DNA of 64,000 nt from Nannochloropsis salina CCMP1776 (taxonomy: Eukaryota; Sar; Eustigmatophyceae; Eustigmatales; Monodopsidaceae), in assembly GCA_004565275.1 (NCBI GenBank), contig SDOX01000007.1, positions 746,277 through 810,276 on the forward strand. The letters run 5' to 3'. Positions 1-10,799 of the stretch are shown piece after piece. The translations under genes were made by a program, and so were the position numbers. The notes under the pieces were generated by a model. It ran no database searches. It worked only from the letters and a program-made list of their open reading frames with translations, and was not told where the DNA came from. Numbering within the stretch: position 1 is the first letter of the stretch; every line of letters starts with the position of its first letter.

Positions 1-585
1 GAATATAGCGCTTACAACATCGCAAGGTTGATCCTAGGCCCACCTAAATGAGGGGAAAAGGCATGGAATATTTACGCTATATGAACGGTGTAAGGTACGA
101 TCTTCTCGCCCACCTTAAACAAAGGTGATGCTCGCCGTACAGTCATGCTAGAATGAGTAAGCACTCTATTCAAAATTTAATTTCTATCGTAAAGCAGCAT
201 CGTAACGAGTTTGCACGGGGTTCTTGTAAACAGCACCTGTGAGCGTGCGTTGGGCTTACAAGTAGTAGTAGCAGGAAAAGTTCCTGACCGAAAGTCCGTT
301 ACGATTAAAATAACGCATTTTCATATATTTAAGAAAATTAACTCGACCATTTAGAAGGTTTCAACATTATCTGACGCCGAAAGGCTCCGTCTCGATTCAT
401 AAGAAGTGGAAGTGGGATAATTATACCGTGTGGCCCATGCCGGGAGGTTGGTGAGTTTGAGCAACGACGCATTTCCACTTCATCGCTTGACTCACAGATG
501 CATCCACATACATGATGATAACACAACAGAACGAAACTCCGCCTATGTCTATTGTTGAACGGGACGCTTCGCTTCGGCCACCGTC
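1..585. other. Upstream region, no gene recognised
   Basis: No reading frame with recognisable protein features on either strand; the only open stretch is a short antisense frame near 338-526. It probably holds the promoter and 5' leader of the carotenoid desaturase that starts at 586. Confidence 0.5.
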
Positions 586-3016
586 ATGAAGAGCACCCCT
601 TGGATACCTCCATCGTCGTCATTGCCGGGACGGCCTCGTCCTCGAGTTTACCTCCTTATTTCCTGTCTCCTCCTCTTATCTATTCTCGAGGTTTACACTT
701 TCCTTACAACTCAAGTGCTACGTGAAAGCTCTGTCACGATCAGTCACAACAAATTCCGCCTTCAATCCCGGATTTCTGCGCTTCCACCTAAGCAAATCGT
801 TGTCATCGGCGCTGGCATCGGTGGACTTGTCACGGCCGGACGCTTGGCTCGTGCGACCCGTGGTCGTAATGTCTCAATCACGATTGTGGAGAAAAATGAT
901 AGGGAAAGTGCTGGAGGCCGGTTAGGAGAGTATACCTGGGAGGGGCATCGGTGGGAGACCGGACCAAGCCTACTGCTGCTACCGGATGTATATATGGAGA
1001 TATTTGAGCACTTGGGTGGATCTTTTCCCAGTGCATCAAACAGCACGACAGGAAGAACCAGAAAAGATGACATGACGCGGACAAGCGCAGTCAAATACGG
1101 TGGCGGCCGATGGGAAAGACAGGCAGAGCCGCCCATAGGTTCCGGGGGCTCCGTGTCAGATGGTATAGGGCCCTCACGCCTGACTAAAGTGGAACCTAGT
1201 TATCTCGTGATATTTGGAGACAATGATCGACTTGAACTGTACAGCAACCGCAGTCGCATGGTGGAAGCCATCAATCGCTTGGAGCCCGGTGGCTTCTCTC
1301 GGTATCAAGACTATCTCGAGAGCGCTCAAAACAATTTGGATTTTGGCTTGTCGGCATTCATCAAAGAATCGCCGCAATGGGAGTATTTCCCCGCCTTTTG
1401 CAGAAATTTGAACCTGAACGCACGCTTTTGGCCCTTGGCATCGCATCACAGACAGCTGGAAGGCTTGTTTGATTCGAAAAAGTTGCAAGCCGCGCTCTCC
1501 TTTCAGGATTTGTACGTGGGACTCACACCCTACGAGGCCCCCGCCGTTTTCTCCTTGCTCCAGGCCATTGAACTCAATCAAGGCGTCTTCTATCCTTTGG
1601 GCGGGTTCGCACAGGTATGAGCACTTTGTTCAACGACGCTTAAAATCTTGGCAGTCGTTAATTCTTACGCCTGAGAGGATCAGGGTTAGAGATAGGAGCG
1701 GGGCGGGTTCAGGAATGGGGTAGCGACATAGACGTGGTCTCAATGAGCGACCTCGGTTTTTAGCCTCCCTTTGCTGCACCTCTGAGCTGCCTCCAGGGTC
1801 CTAGGGTGGCTGGGTAGCCCCTCACGCTCCACGAGTCCGCCCCCTTTCTTTCACATTCTTGACCTCTATTCTTGCGTTCTCCCCCTTGCTGCAGGTCAGT
1901 CGTGAGCTCCTCCGACTCGTGGAGGCAAACGGCGTTTGCTGTCTATTTGACAGTTCCGTCGCCGAGATACTCGTGGAAAGCGCGAGCACAGGTATGACCG
2001 CTGTGGAGGGAGATGATTCGGGGAAGGTGGCTACGAGTCGTTCACTTGCGGACAGCATTTTTAATCCCAAAAACAAACCTCATCATCATCATTCACCTCC
2101 CTTACCCTCTTCCTTTCTCCGATGCCGCACGTTTCCAGGACTACGCACCCGCGGTGTCCGCCTCCAGAACCATCACGTCATTCCCGCGGACCTGGTCGTC
2201 AGCAATGTGGACCTACCGTACACGAACAAATACCTCTTTTCCCGCCTCCATGCCCAGTCCAAAGACCACGACACTCGAGGCTTCTCGTCCTCCGTCATCT
2301 CCTTCCTGTGGGCATTTGACAGGCCCTTGCCTTCGTTGCGCCATCACACGACGTTTTTGGCAGCCCGGGAGGAGGAGGTGGAGGCGGAGGGAGGGCGTAA
2401 GGAGGGAGGGAGGAGCGGTGCGAAGGAAGGAATCGACCCGGCGAAGGCAGCCTGGGAGGCCGTTTTTAAAGACAAGCGCTTTGACGGTCGTTTCCTCAAT
2501 TTTTACGTGCATGCACCGGCGCGCACGGACACCTCCGTGTGTCCCCCGGGGCATGACGCGGTGATGGTTTTGGTACCCTGTCCGGTATTGGGGAAGGAAG
2601 GAGGGGGGCAGGAGGAGGAGGAGGAGGAAGCTCGCATGATTGCCGACGCACGGGAGGCGGTATTGGCCCGCTTCGAAAGCGTGATGGGGATGGAAGACGT
2701 GCGGGATGGCCTCATTCACGAGCGAGTGATCGGGCCTCGGGAATGGCGGGAAAAATACAGCCTCAGTCGAGGAGCCGTCTTTGGGTTGAAGCACGACCTG
2801 GGCCAGCTGTCCGTCCTTCGACCGGGGAGGAAGCATGTGGGGGGGGGGAAGGGGTTGGGGGAGGGAGGGAAGGAGGAAGGGAGAGAGGGAGGGGGTGCCA
2901 TTGAGGGCATGTACTATTGCGGCGCCAGCAGCCGGCCCGGGAATGGCGTGCCGCTGGTGATGGTCGGAGCCAAGTTGCTGAGTGACATGATCCTGCAGGA
3001 GTGTTTTCCCGAATAA
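586..3016 (+). CDS. CrtI-type carotenoid (phytoene) desaturase
   Basis: FAD-dependent amine-oxidase-fold enzyme that would desaturate or isomerise carotenes. Exons 586-1614, 1895-1991 and 2139-3016 join in phase with GT-AG sites. The third exon boundary is inferred: 1992-2138 is 147 nt, has no stop, begins after CAG with GTATGA and ends TTTCCAG; removing it restores the family reading into VIPADLVVSN. The N-terminus has a hydrophobic segment (residues about 20-38), fitting a signal or plastid presequence. A Rossmann motif VVIGAGIGGL follows at about residue 70, then GGRL and the GPSLLLLP substrate-side motif. The C-terminus has FYVHAPARTD, VLVPCP, HDLGQLSVLRPG and GASSRPGNGVP, which resemble bacterial and fungal CrtI rather than plant PDS. 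Low-complexity Glu/Gly insertions occur near residues 500-530 (read-through numbering) and before the last motif. Exact substrate is not readable. Confidence 0.88.
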
Positions 3017-4303
3017 GCAGACGGACAAGTAAGGTGTCGGGGAGGGCGGGGTCTACGGAGGAGGGCACTGGGTGGTTTGTTGGGGGAGGAAAGGGAGGGA
3101 GCAGTACAATTGTCAACGGCATGGTGCAGACGAGGGAAGGGCAAATGGACGGTGTGGGTGTGGGGGGGAGGGCGATACGGACAGAGCTCGAGGAGATGGT
3201 TTCGTAGGTGAAAGAGGCACACCGTCTGTGGAAGTGACGATGACTAGGTGGGACGACCATGCCTGGTGATGAGTTTGGAAGACCAGGCCCGTCTAGACTC
3301 ATCACCAGGCCGTTGCCGCCAGAGAGAAGCGCACGCTTTACTACACTTGTCGAGCGTCACTCTGCGTACCCAGAAAGGCTCAACTTCATTGTGAAAGAAG
3401 TCGGGAAGGCTCTCGTTGTCTCCACGCAAAATTGGCAAACGAGAATGATGGGTGAACAAAATAGTCTTGATTTCCTCAGCCCTTACACCTTTCATCTCTC
3501 CCTTTCTTCCCTTGTCAATCAAATCTACTTTTTCTTGCCCGGACGTCCAACGGACCGTACCCTCCTTCATACCAAGCTCCCACTCTCCTTCGCCAGACGC
3601 CTTCCCAGAGTCCTGGGGGGGGCGAATGCCATCAAGCCTTGACAGTCATAGTCACCACCCGGCCCGCCACGCATCTGTCAGCAGCAGCTGAGATTCATCT
3701 CCGCATTACCTGAGTGTCATCTTGAAGTTACTTGGAATATATGAATCAATCGTGCCCATCGCCTTTCCCCCCCGCCCCCGGTCAGACGAAGTTACCAAGC
3801 GTTCCATGTCTCTTCTTTCCCGCTACCCCCCCTTTCTGCTTGCCCCTGCGTCTCCAGGACGGTGGTCAGGGTTGGATGTACCTCGGAGTGAAGAGGAAGG
3901 AACGGGGGGAGGGAAGGAGGGAGGGGAGACCACTCCTGCCGAGTGACTCAATCATTTGGGCCCCCGTCTATACCCTGCCATCGAATCTACTTTCATGTCA
4001 GCCTCTTTCGTCTCCATGCTGTCCTTCCTTTCTCTGTCTATCTCCTTTGCGCGGCCCCTTCCACACGAAAGTCTGCGCACACGCAGCTTGAAAACGTTCA
4101 GTCGCCTTCTTCTCGCCCGGCCGCCCGCCCTGCCTCCCTTCGCCCCTTCCTCCCTCCCTTCCCTCCCTCCCTTCCGTTCACCCCTCCCTCCCCCCCTCCC
4201 TTCCACGCCTTCACTCTTCTCTGCGCCTCGGCCGCACCAGTGCTCAGCTGGACTACTACACACACATTGAATAACTATCTACCATTCTCTTTTTCCTCTC
4301 CTC
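3017..4303. other. Intergenic region between convergent genes
   Basis: 3' flanks of the carotenoid desaturase (+) and omega-3 desaturase (-). It holds pyrimidine/purine-rich tracts and a 14-bp inverted repeat at 3261-3310. No protein-like frame recognised. Confidence 0.5.
3261..3310. repeat. 14-bp inverted repeat with 22-bp spacer
   Basis: GCCTGGTGATGAGT at 3261-3274 is the exact reverse complement of 3297-3310. It lies about 250 bp after the stop codon of the carotenoid desaturase, so a transcript hairpin in the 3' UTR or a 3'-end signal is possible. Function is not shown by sequence alone. Confidence 0.8.
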
Positions 4304-7140
4304 CTACGGAGGTGAAGAGGATCGTGCCGGAGAGCGCTTTCGGGTTGATCTTCCCTTCGCATCAAGGGGGATCAACGGTTCTGTCGGGCAGGTGACAGCC
4401 ACCTTAGGTAGGGGCGCTGCGGGAGTGGCAGGCGAGGCGTCGGTGGAAGAAACCGGGGGGGAAGCGCCCTTCTGAATAGCCTTGCATTTGAGAAGGGAAG
4501 GGGAGGGGGAGGGAAGAAGAAGGATGAATGGATATCATGCATTTCTCTTACGCCTCGTCTCGCAGACCTTCGTGTCCATGTTCCCCTTCCCATCCGTCCT
4601 TCCCCCCTCCCTCCCTTTCTCCCCCCTGCCCTCCCGCCCGCCCTCCACCCTTCCCTCTACCCCCCTCCTCTTTCCCTACCTCCCAGTCCACGTAGGAAAG
4701 CACCCCTTGTCCCGCCACATACTTCAACTTGTAGTTCAACTCAGTGAATTTTCCCAGAAAATTCCAGGATTGCTTCTTCTTGTAGGTGCCCGTGGGCGTC
4801 AAGAGCTGCCGTACGGCGGCCGTGGCGTCCTTCAGGTGGTAGTGGGGGATCTGGGTGAAGAAGAGGTGGTGGGCGACGTGGCCGTCCGTGATGTTGTGCG
4901 ACAGGTCTGGAGGGAGGGAGGGAGGGAGGGAGGGAGGGGTAGGTCAGAGACTTGCGTGTTCCTGTGCCGAGGGCAGGAGGTTATTTCGGTCGATTTGCCT
5001 TACCCCGTTGCCTTCTTTCCCTCACCTACATCCCCCTTTATAACATCTTTCACCCCGTTCATGGCTTCATATTTTCCCTCTCGCTCGGTTTTCCATTCTT
5101 TCCCCTTAGTTTTTATGCCTTCGTGCTCTTCTCGCGACCAACGTGTGCCCCTCCACCTCCTAATCTGCTTTCGATCCCCCCATTTCCTCCCTCCCTTCCT
5201 CCCTCCCTCCCTCACCATCAATGCCCATCCCATACTCCCGATCGATAGTCTCGAGCGCCCCCTTGATGTAGCTCCACTCCCCCTCCGCGTACACCTTCGT
5301 GTCCTCGTCGTGATGCTGCAGGTAGGTGACCATGGTGATCCAGGCGTTGAACACCAACAGCGGGATCAAATACATGGAGCCGATCCGAGCCAGCCCTCCC
5401 TCCGCCCCTCCTTCAAGGCCCACATAAATGAGGACCCCGGCCACGAGCATGCAGAGGGTGGAGACGGCGCACTGGATGCGCTCCTTGGTGCCGCTGAAGA
5501 GGGGGGAGGTGGGCAGGACGTGGCTGGGAGGGAGGGAGGGAGGGAGGGAGGGAGGGAAGGGCGGTGGGATGACGCGAAGCAAGACGAACTGATTGTATCG
5601 TTTTTTGTACATAAGCACACTATCGTCGAATATTTTCCATCATCTTCCCTCTCGGGGGTTTCCTTCCTATTCCCTTTCCTCCCTCCTCTCCTCCTTTGTC
5701 CAGACTGTACATATACATATGAGTATACACACTGTATTCCCCTTCCTCCCTATGTATACATTGTGTATATCCCCCATCCTCCCTTCCATCCTCCTTCCCC
5801 TCGGTCTGTACCTGCCGTCGAGTTTGCCCGCGAAGAGGTAGAGGAATGTGTATTTGATGAAGAGGGAGAGTGGGTTCTCGAGCAAGGCTTGCTCGAACGG
5901 GGTTAGGTCCTGCAGGAGGGGTCAAGGGGAGGGAGGGAGGGAGGGAGGGAGGGAGGGATGAATGGGAGGATGCGGCAAGAAGCAGCAGGACCCATGCAGT
6001 GGCGACAACGACAGCCTTGGTCTGTGCCCGCCCGGTCGTCCCTTATTCTTCCAACTATTTTTATCACCCCTCCCCCATCCATCCATCCATCCCTCCCTCC
6101 TTCTCTCCNNNNNNNNNNNNNNNNNNNNNNNNNNNNNNNNNNNNNNNNNNNNNNNNNNNNNNNNNNNNNNNNNNNNNNNNNNNNNNNNNNNNNNNNNNNN
6201 NNNNNNNNGGGGGGGGGGAGGAAATCGTGAGCCAGCTGTATGATGGACGCATCGATGCCGAGACCTCTCTGTTCAGAGAAAGCCCGGCCAAAAGAAACAT
6301 AAGAAGGGGGGCGAGGGAGGAAGGGAGGGAGAGAAAGAGGAAGGGAAGGAGGAAGGGAAGGAGGAAGGGAGGGAACGAGGGCGCACCTTCTGCCAGGGCC
6401 AATAGGGCACCATGAGCGGGGCGTGGCAAATATGGCCGCAGACGTCGTTGAACCACTTATACTCCGAGAAGGAGCCGTGACCACAGTCGTGACCGATCAC
6501 AAAGAGACACCACATAAAAAATCCTGTGAGAGGGAGGGAGGGAGGAAGGGAGGGAGGGAGGGAGGGAAGGAGGAAGCGGGCACTGGTTAGTCATGCGCTC
6601 TCAGGGAAGGAGCGCAGGGTTTAAGGTCCCTGTGGAGGGCCAACCCGCCTCTTGCCAAGGCCTGTAAGTGACACATAATCACCAAGACCCTCCCTGCTTC
6701 CACACCTCTTCCTTCCCCCGACCCTCCCTCTCTGCCGCCCGTCCTCCCGCCCTACCCGCCAGGTTCCACCACACAAAGAGTCCGGCGAGGCCAAAATTAG
6801 CCTGCACGCTGGGGTATATAATATACAGAGCTGCCAGGGCGGCAAAGTCTCGCAGCATGTAGTACACAGAGCGGAGAAGTGATTTCTACAGGTTCGGGGG
6901 GGGAGGCGGGGAGGGATAGAGAGAGGGGGAGGGGAGGGTTTGGCGTGACGCTCAATCCACTTGGACCGATGACGGCTTCGAGGCAGCTTATCTGCCCGTT
7001 CCTTTCTCTCTTATCTCCTTTTTTTCGTGCAGAGTTCCCCTTTCCATTCTCCCATCCCCGCTTCTCGTCCTGACCTGGAAGCATTTCTCGGGAATGGCTT
7101 TCTTCAATTGAGAAAGTGTCGGTAGTGTTTGCTCAACCAT
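4304..7140 (-). CDS. Omega-3 fatty acid desaturase (membrane FAD family)
   Basis: Di-iron acyl-lipid desaturase that inserts an omega-3 double bond, expected in the ER or plastid membrane in the route to EPA. Exons read on the minus strand: 7140-7075, 6885-6756, 6523-6387, one starting at 6235 that runs into an N gap, 5909-5812, 5523-5216, 4906-4680, and a probable last exon 4480-4304. All visible junctions agree in phase. The start [20 protein letters not shown] opens directly into the FAD2/FAD3-like N-terminal motif. Histidine box 1 is HDCGHGSF and box 3 is HVAHHLF; box 2 should lie just after VPYWPWQK but falls in the gap at 6109-6208. [16 protein letters not shown] and YLQHHDED are family motifs. 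The assignment to omega-3 rather than delta-12 rests on overall resemblance to algal omega-3 enzymes. The C-terminal tail after the last intron is Ser/Pro rich and less certain. Confidence 0.9.
6109..6208. other. Assembly gap (100 N)
   Basis: Exactly 100 N, flanked by a CCCTCC tract on one side and a G run on the other. It interrupts an exon of the omega-3 desaturase, so the true size is probably unknown and coding sequence for histidine box 2 is missing. Confidence 0.95.
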
Positions 7141-8668
7141 TGTTCCCTTTCAAAAACCTGCTGAACCTAATGCGTGCTGAAGGCTATGTACTATGGGTGG
7201 CTTGGATTTTTCAGATAGGCTGAGCTCTCCGCCCGTCACAGGGTAAGCAGTCTTCCTCGGTGAGGGAGAAGCGAGCTGTCTCATGGTAAGGTGGGGAAGG
7301 GGGGACTGAACTTTAGACAGACCACAGACTACATGACTTACACCTCGTCAATTGATGATGGAAAGGCATTCCATCACATTTGAATAATAAATACCATAAA
7401 CACGTAGACGTCCCATCCAGGGCTTTCCGAGCCAGAGACATGGACATGTGAGACGGGACTTTCAAGCTGAAAATGTTGCGTAAGCCTCCCCAGCCCTACG
7501 CTAGGCAAGAAGAATTTTGGTGCATGTTTTCTCCATGCATGCTCTATATATTATCGTTTCTACTCTGCGTGGTTTTTATAAATGCCCTCTTCATCCAAAA
7601 TCGCTCGCTCAGACTCGTGCCCCCCCCAAGCACAAAATTAAGAGGATGCGCGGGTGAATCTCATAAGGGTTTCTTGAACGATGTGATCAATACGACGCGT
7701 GAGAAAATTTTAGTCTCCTGCAATGAAAAAGATCCAATCGCATGCATCTTGTTCCAGGGGCCTTCTCCACGCCACCGCGTGCGCTGGTGGGGGTAGAAGT
7801 GGATCAGTGCGTCGACTGTGGCGAAGAGCGGCGACTCGCTTTGTCGACCATCCAGACGAAAGATCGTGAGGGAAAGAAGGGCATGCAATGTCGACCAGGG
7901 CCTCAAACACAGGCAAAGATCAACAGGGGAGGAAAGTCCGTCCCAAAAGACCTCTCCTGCACGAATGAGGTGGCGTCTGCAACGGGGCCCAAGCTCAAGG
8001 AGACCCGCGCTGCCCGATGGGATGGAAAGCGCTGGGGATTTTTGATGACTCATGCTGCCGCGTCGCTGCCCCCCTCCCGAGCCGCCAAACATTCAAAAAG
8101 TAACGGCTCAACCCCAGCCGGGCCCAACGCCACAAAAACCACGCGCACGACACGAGAGGTAGTCACGGCCAGGGAATGGTGGTCAGAAGCTTGGTCTATT
8201 ACATGCATTTATATCTGGAGCAAAATACCATGTGAAGGCCCTGAGATAATTTCGCAGAATACGGCTGATAGGGCTCTCCGCGACCGGGCTCGAACTCACA
8301 GGAAATCTTTGAAGGACATGCCATGCATGGGTGTAGTTCTCGAAATAAATATGCCAACATGTCAAAATAAATGTGAAAACTAGGCCGGCGCAAGGTGTGT
8401 TGTGGTAGTGGCCATCTAATTTGCTCAAGAGGGGAAATAATAAGCCATCATGACATAGAGACTCCACGCATCATGAACGATGCGATTAAAGAAATCTTTT
8501 GAAAGCAGTACGCGTGCCGTTGTTTTAATGCCATTCAGTGATACAAACCCTCCGTACTTTACCCACAATCTGATGCATGTCCCTGCTTGGGGCCTTGCCT
8601 CCTAGCCTTCCCGCCAAATTTGCCCTCCATTAGCTCTTCCCATCCAACTTACACTTCTCGTCACTTGA
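7141..8668. other. Intergenic region, no gene recognised
   Basis: Promoter side of the omega-3 desaturase and 3' flank of the SLC35F-type gene. Open frames at 7473-7796 (+) and 7742-8383 (+) exist, but neither shows a domain, credible intron structure or family motif; the first has one hydrophobic stretch. I see nothing I can name. Confidence 0.45.
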
Positions 8669-10365
8669 CTACGGTCTGTCTTCTTCTCTTTCACCTTCTC
8701 TCCTCGCCCGTCGCACCATGTGGGGGGAGTTTACTGCTCCCGGGACGTGGTATATCCCCAGGCCTCCCAAGGTCAGGCAAAAGCCGACACCGTACAAGTA
8801 GGACACTGGCTGGTGCAGGGCGACGTACCGATAAAAAACGCCGTACGCGTCGGAGGTAAGGAGCGAGAGGTTGAAGAGCGTGGCGTCAGCCTGAAGAAGA
8901 AGAGAGAGGGTGAGGCCTGGCGGACACTTTCCCAGCCCAAAAGGAGAGATTGCCCCGCCCTCCTTCCTTCCCTCCCTCCATCCTAATCTTTCTCCTCCCT
9001 GTCTCTCCCCTCCTACCCTCCTTCCCTCCCTCCCTCCCATCCTGAGCTTCTTCCTCCATTTCCCCCCCATCTCTCCCCTCCCTCACTCCCTCCCTTCTCC
9101 TCACCTCCGTCAAGAACCTGGCGGTCAGCGTGTACATGATCGCCAACGTCACTGCAAACCCCACCAGGTACCCCATCTCGACACCCCATCCCTCCTCCCC
9201 TCCCTCCCTCCCTCCCTCCCTGCCCAACTCCAACACCAGCGCTTGAACTCCCGCCAGGATGGTTCCGAGCCCTCCGAGCATCCCCAGGAACTCGGTGGGG
9301 TCGTGCGTCTTCACGATGGCTTCCTGTACGACGTTCGACACGGCGTAGAGGGTAGCGCCCAAGAGGCAGAGCAGGTCTCCGAGGAGGGCGGGGGGGAAGG
9401 AGGAAGGGGAAGAGTAGGAGGCGAAGGAAGGGAACGGAGGGGATAGGGAGGCGGAGCCTGGGCGAAGGGGATGGGGCGAGGACGAGAGAATGGAGGTCAA
9501 TGGGGTATCAGGCCCTGTGAACAGTGGGGAGGGAGAGGGGGAAAGGAATGACGCCGCGGCCACGGTGTCCTTGTCGTCTTGACGAGGGAGGAGGCGGGAA
9601 TCCGAGAATACCACAGTCCCCAGGCCCGCTAAGCATGCCAGCACTCCCACGAAGTGCAAGCTTTTGTAACGGCTTCTTAAATAGATCCAGGAAAAGAGCA
9701 TGGTGCTGGGAATAGCGAAGCCGTCGAGCAGGAGGACGGAGGTGATGGAGGTGTATCGGAACGAAAGAATCACCTGGCGCGGAGGGAAGGACGTGAAAAC
9801 ATAGAGAGCAAAGGGCGCTGTAACAGCATGCGCCTACCCCACAGGGCCTGGGTGGTCTCTCTCTAATTCGCAACCGCTGGCATCCCCCTACAATCCCCCC
9901 TCTTGCACTCCCCGCCCTCCCGACACCGTGCCGACCTCCATGAAAACGCACCAGATAATTGCCTTCAAGATCTATGGCTGCTAATAAAAGGTATTTCCAC
10001 CACGCCACCTTCAAGGGCTCTCCGCGAGGCAGGCGGCATAGGTGGAAGGAGAGGATAAAGTAGGTCAAGCAAGCCTGCGTGGCGGGGATGGAGCGACCAC
10101 TCTCTGCAAGAAGGGAAGAAAATATCCCTGTGGCGGTGATGAGAAGGGAAAGAACCTGGCCGAGCCCTATGTCAAAGAGAAAGCGTGAAGAAGGTGGGGG
10201 AGGAGGAGTGTCGGAGGGGAGCTCAGAGGAGAGAGGGACGGGCGAGGTCGTGGAAGAGGGAACCGGGAGAGAAAGGAGGGGGTCCTCGACAGCATTTTCA
10301 AGATCGATGTCCTCTTCTTCATCATGCACGTCTGTTTTTTTTGTTGATGGTGGAGTGGAGGGCAT
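8669..10365 (-). CDS. SLC35F-type drug/metabolite transporter
   Basis: Multi-pass membrane transporter of the SLC35F1/F2/F6-like (DUF914) group in the drug/metabolite transporter superfamily; substrates of the group are poorly defined. Exons 10365-9952, 9773-9105 and 8890-8669 join in phase 0 to give 434 residues. The N-terminal ~65 residues are acidic and Pro/Ser rich, and membrane segments begin at about residue 70 (GLGQVLSLLITATGIFSSLL). Typical family stretches are YTSITSVLLLDGFAIPST, GVLACLAGLGTVVFSD, LLGATLYAVSNVVQE and GVGFCLTLGGLGIY. Two insertions are unusual: a Ser/Pro-rich loop of about 50 residues after the KDT segment, and a GREGGREGG stretch encoded by an in-frame GGGA repeat after the LVLELG helix. 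Confidence 0.88.
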
Positions 10366-10799
10366 CCTCGTCGAGCATGAGTCTGGAAGTGGTAGGGAAA
10401 GGGGAGAGGGAGCGGTTAAGAGGGTCGTACGATACCGCGCCTGTAACTACCTGCGGATAGCTACCACAATGATGGCAAACATCTTTGGTGATTCTCAATT
10501 TGCTGTTAATTCTCTTTTTTAATTTCCTAATTTCTTGCCTCAAAATGAAGCATGTAATTTGTTGTTGACGATAACCTCCTCCCCCTTTTTTCCTTAGATC
10601 CTGAATTGCGACCCTCTTTCTCCTCTTATGTCTACTTTGACATTTCCCTTCTTTTGAACAAAGATGTGTGCACATGACAACTACGCTCACGATATTCTCA
10701 CACACATTGCCAATGTAAATTGAAATTTATACGCTTGGGGTCATCGCTACCTGAGGACTCGCGCCCTCCCCTCCAATGCGTGCCGCGCTGGTACACCTT
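10366..10799. other. Intergenic region between tandem minus-strand genes
   Basis: Holds the promoter side of the SLC35F-type gene and the 3' flank of the HMG-box gene. AT-rich compared with its neighbours; no frame recognised. Confidence 0.5.

Noticed and set aside
4482-5906. 474-codon open frame on the plus strand
   Set aside because: It lies antisense to phase-consistent exons of the omega-3 desaturase and consists of read-through pyrimidine repeats.
8262-8345. tRNA-like GGGCTCGAACTC segment
   Set aside because: The T-loop-like string is present, but the flanking bases cannot form T, anticodon or acceptor stems on either strand.
7742-8383. 213-codon open frame on the plus strand
   Set aside because: No domain, signal or membrane pattern, no credible intron structure, and the overlapping frames are equally open; not enough to call a gene.
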